Shown here in pieces: positions 61,581-64,000 of a stretch of DNA of 64,000 bases. Numbering within the stretch: the stretch's first letter is position 1; each line of letters opens with the position of its first letter. Source of the stretch: Antedon mediterranea (taxonomy: Eukaryota > Echinodermata > Crinoidea > Comatulida > Antedonidae); assembly GCF_964355755.1 (NCBI RefSeq), contig NC_092680.1:12065001-12129000 (forward strand), given 5' to 3'. Under the pieces are notes generated by a model. It made no database searches and had not been told where the DNA came from. It saw only the letters and a program-made list of their open reading frames with translations. Made by a program: the position numbers and the translations under genes.

Positions 61581-63411
61581 TTTGACATTACTAGTTACTA
61601 TGGCTCTATAAGATGATGTTAACACAATATATGTGCATAAATGGCAATATTATATTCTAATTATTATTGAATTTTAAAAGTTGGAAATTTTGGTCGTTTT
61701 CGACCCTTTTATATTTTGACATAAGTAGTTGCTGTTGCTCTATAAGATGATGTTAGCACAATATATGTGCATAAATGGCAATACTATAGCCTAATTATAG
61801 AATATAAAAAATTGGAAATTTTTTCCATTTTTCGAAAATAATCGTATGGTCCCCCGCAGGGAAATTGTCGTAAAAATGGCGAAATTTCAAACCTTTTATT
61901 TTTTGAAATAATTAGTTACTATGGCTCTATAAGTTAATGTTTACACAACATATGTGCATAAATGGCAATATTGTAGTCTAATTATTGAATTTTAAAAGGT
62001 GGACATTTTGGTCATTTTGCGAAAAAATTCCTGTGGATGATGTTAGCACAATATATTTGCAGAAATGGCAATATTATAGCATAATTTTTCAATTTTAAAA
62101 AGTGTAAATTTTCGCCATTTTTCGAAAAAAAAATCTTATGGTCCCCTGTTGGGAAATTTTCGAAAAATGGCCAAATTTTGACCCTTTTATTTTTTTACAT
62201 AACTAGTTACCGATGGCTCTATAAGATGATGCTAACACAATATATTTGCATAAATGCCAATATAATAGCATAATTATTGAATTTTAAAAAGTGGAAATTT
62301 TGGCCATTTTTCGAAAAAATACTTATTTTTTTCCGCAGGGAAACTTTCGCAAAAATGGCCAAATTTCAAACCTTTTATTTTTTAACATAACTAGTTACTA
62401 TGGCTTTTTAAGATGATGTTAGCACAATATATTAGCATAAATGGCAATATTAGAGTATACTTATTTAATTTTAAACAACGGAAATTTTGACCATTTTTCG
62501 AAAAAAAATCCTATGGTCCTCCGTAGGGAAATTTTTCGAAAAGTGGTCAAATTTCGACCCTTTTATTTTTTACTCTACAGTTCACTATGTCGGTCGGTCT
62601 GTCGGTCTGTCTGTTGGTCCGGTATCACTATGCTTTTTATCGCTTTTCTGTACTGTTTGAACTGTTTTAATGTAGTAACAGACAAGTTTTAAAGCACACG
62701 ACTTATGGCTGTTGGCCTTGTTTACATTACTAGTTACTATGGCTCTATAAAATGATGTTAGGACAATATATTTGCATAAATGGCAATATTATAGCATAAT
62801 TTTCGAATTTTTTAAAAAGTGGAAATTTTTGCCATTTTTCCAAAAAAATTCCCCTCAGGAAAATTTTCGAAAAATTGCCAAATTTCAACCCTTTTTATTT
62901 TTTTGACATAACTAGTTGCTATATCTCTATAAGATGATGTTAGCACAATATATGTGCATAAATGGCAATATTATAGCATAATTATTGAATTTAAAAAAGT
63001 GGAAATTTTGGCCATTTTTCGAAAAAATTCCCATGGTCCCCCGCAGCGAAATTGTTAAATTTTGACCCTTTTATATTTTGACATAACTAGTTACGATGGC
63101 TCTATAAGATGATGTTAGCAAAATATATCTGTATAAATGGCAACATTATAGCATACTTTTCGAATTTTGAAAAGTGGAAATTTTTGCCATTTTTCGAAAC
63201 AAATTCCTATGGTCTCACACAGGAAAATTTTTGAAAAATTTCCAAATTTTGTCCCTTTTATTTTTTGACATAACTAGTTACTATGGCTCTATAAGATGAT
63301 GTTAGCACAATATATTTGCATAAATGGAAATATTATAGCATAATTATTGAATTTTAAAAAGTGGGAATTTTTGACATTTTTTGAAAAAATTCCTATGGCC
63401 CCCCCCGCATA
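61581..63411 (-). repeat. Satellite B array, reverse, copy 2 segment 2
   Basis: Reverse-orientation 180-bp monomers, irregular in places (a truncated unit near 62030). The final units match 29340-29866, ending at the same TATGGTC/CCGCATAGT boundary. Confidence 0.9.
62570..62722. other. GTCGGTC-type insert in satellite B, third copy
   Basis: Lacks the GTCGCG palindrome but has CTCTACAGTTCACTATG, GTCGGTCTGTC, CGCTTTTCTGTACTG and GCTGTTGGCCTTG. It lies at the same position within a satellite B unit as the other two. Confidence 0.7.
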
Positions 63412-63909
63412 GTCCGGTGGCAGGAGGGGGGGGGGGGAATCACCACCCGAAAGTGGACAAATTGCCATCCAACTTTTCTAGACTAGAATTTTGTGTAGAT
63501 TACGAATATGAAAGGTAATCGATCAGGATAGGAAGCGTTTTCGAGATATAAGGGGTCAAAATTCAAAATTGACCAATTACAACAATGTATTATGTATATG
63601 TATTATAACAAATTTATTGAAGCACAATTTGGTCTTTTATTACATTTTTATGATTATAAGTGTCTATTCAATCCTTTGTGATTAAGGGTCAAATGTCAAT
63701 ATTGACCAATCATAGAACGTACCTATAAAACCAAATAAAAACTAATATTTAATCAAAATTGGATGTTTTCTCATTCTGTTAATCAATCATACGCAATGTA
63801 AAAGAGCGAATACATCATTTCATCAGTTGACATAAGGTCTATTTCATCAGCTGAATTAAGGTCAAAGGTCAACATTTTAATACGCGTATTCGTTAACAAA
63901 TAAATGCAA

Positions 63910-63911
<2 letters not shown>
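63412..63911. repeat. Unique tail of the duplicated block, copy 2
   Basis: Matches 29867-30375 (GGTGGCAGGAGGGG, CACCACCCGAAAGTGG, GATCAGGATAGGAAGCG and following). The G run is longer than in copy 1, and a stretch of about 25 bp near 63670 is missing. Confidence 0.85.
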
Positions 63912-63943
<32 letters not shown>

Positions 63944-64000
63944 TGAACACTTTCACATTTAAATTTAAAAAATAGCTTAACATAATAACACTTTCTTATT
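63912..64000 (-). mobile_element. Probable retroelement 3' end with poly(A), minus strand, cut by the window edge
   Basis: Thirty T in a row (63912-63941) interrupt the duplicated block exactly where copy 1 continues (AAATGCAAAGTTG at about 30375). A minus-strand poly(A) tail is the simplest reading. The 59 bp beyond it are AT-rich and unrecognised, and the body of the element would lie outside the window. Confidence 0.5.

Larger units (their letters stand above)
56021..63911. repeat. Segmental duplication, copy 2
   Basis: Same order and orientation as 18258-30390 but shorter. It lacks the L1-like fragment, the low-copy DNA at 25861-26965 and several satellite B units. It holds a satellite B segment with a third GTCGGTC insert (61920-62890) not seen in copy 1. 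Homology ends exactly at the 30-T run at 63912. Confidence 0.85.

Overview
This is animal genomic DNA, AT-rich and built almost entirely of satellite arrays and dead transposable elements. I find no host protein-coding gene, no rRNA and no canonical tRNA. The evidence for an animal is the set of non-LTR retrotransposon fragments (endonuclease, ORF1 esterase, reverse transcriptase), the tRNA-derived Pol III elements and the complex tandem repeats. The low-copy segments are crowded with TAGGCC/CTAGGC palindromes, which I associate with marine invertebrate deuterostomes such as echinoderms. That taxonomic guess is weak. The setting looks like pericentromeric or other heterochromatic DNA.

Layout. 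Satellite A (about 85-bp monomers in higher-order groups) fills 1-4518 and ends in a cluster of inversions (4459-5240). Satellite B (about 180-bp monomers, each holding an inverted repeat) fills 5241-18257 and includes two adjacent 3,256-bp higher-order copies. At 18258-30390 lies a composite block: a retrotransposon fragment (ORF1 esterase and zinc knuckles, then ORF2 endonuclease, minus strand), satellite A in reverse, satellite B in reverse with a GTCGGTC-type insert and an L1-like RT fragment, then a unique tail. A diverged second copy of this block occupies 56021-63911.

Satellite C (about 261-bp units) occupies 31861-43676. On the minus strand each unit carries a tRNA-like A box and B box followed closely by a T tract, so it is a tandem array of SINE-like units. 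Two younger elements interrupt it: a 1,072-bp non-coding palindromic element (37585-38656) and a 5'-truncated CR1/L2-like retrotransposon (39061-41478) with a 6-bp target duplication.

From 43677 to about 54890 is a large fold-back structure with arms near 2 kb. A 3,154-bp segment containing a retrotransposon RT fragment occurs twice inside it, in direct orientation and apparently identical. A tRNA-type SINE sits beside the second copy.

Nothing here works together as a pathway. The story is one of amplification, inversion, segmental duplication and nested insertion. The retroelement copies share some inactivating changes and carry others privately, so the order of events can be partly read.
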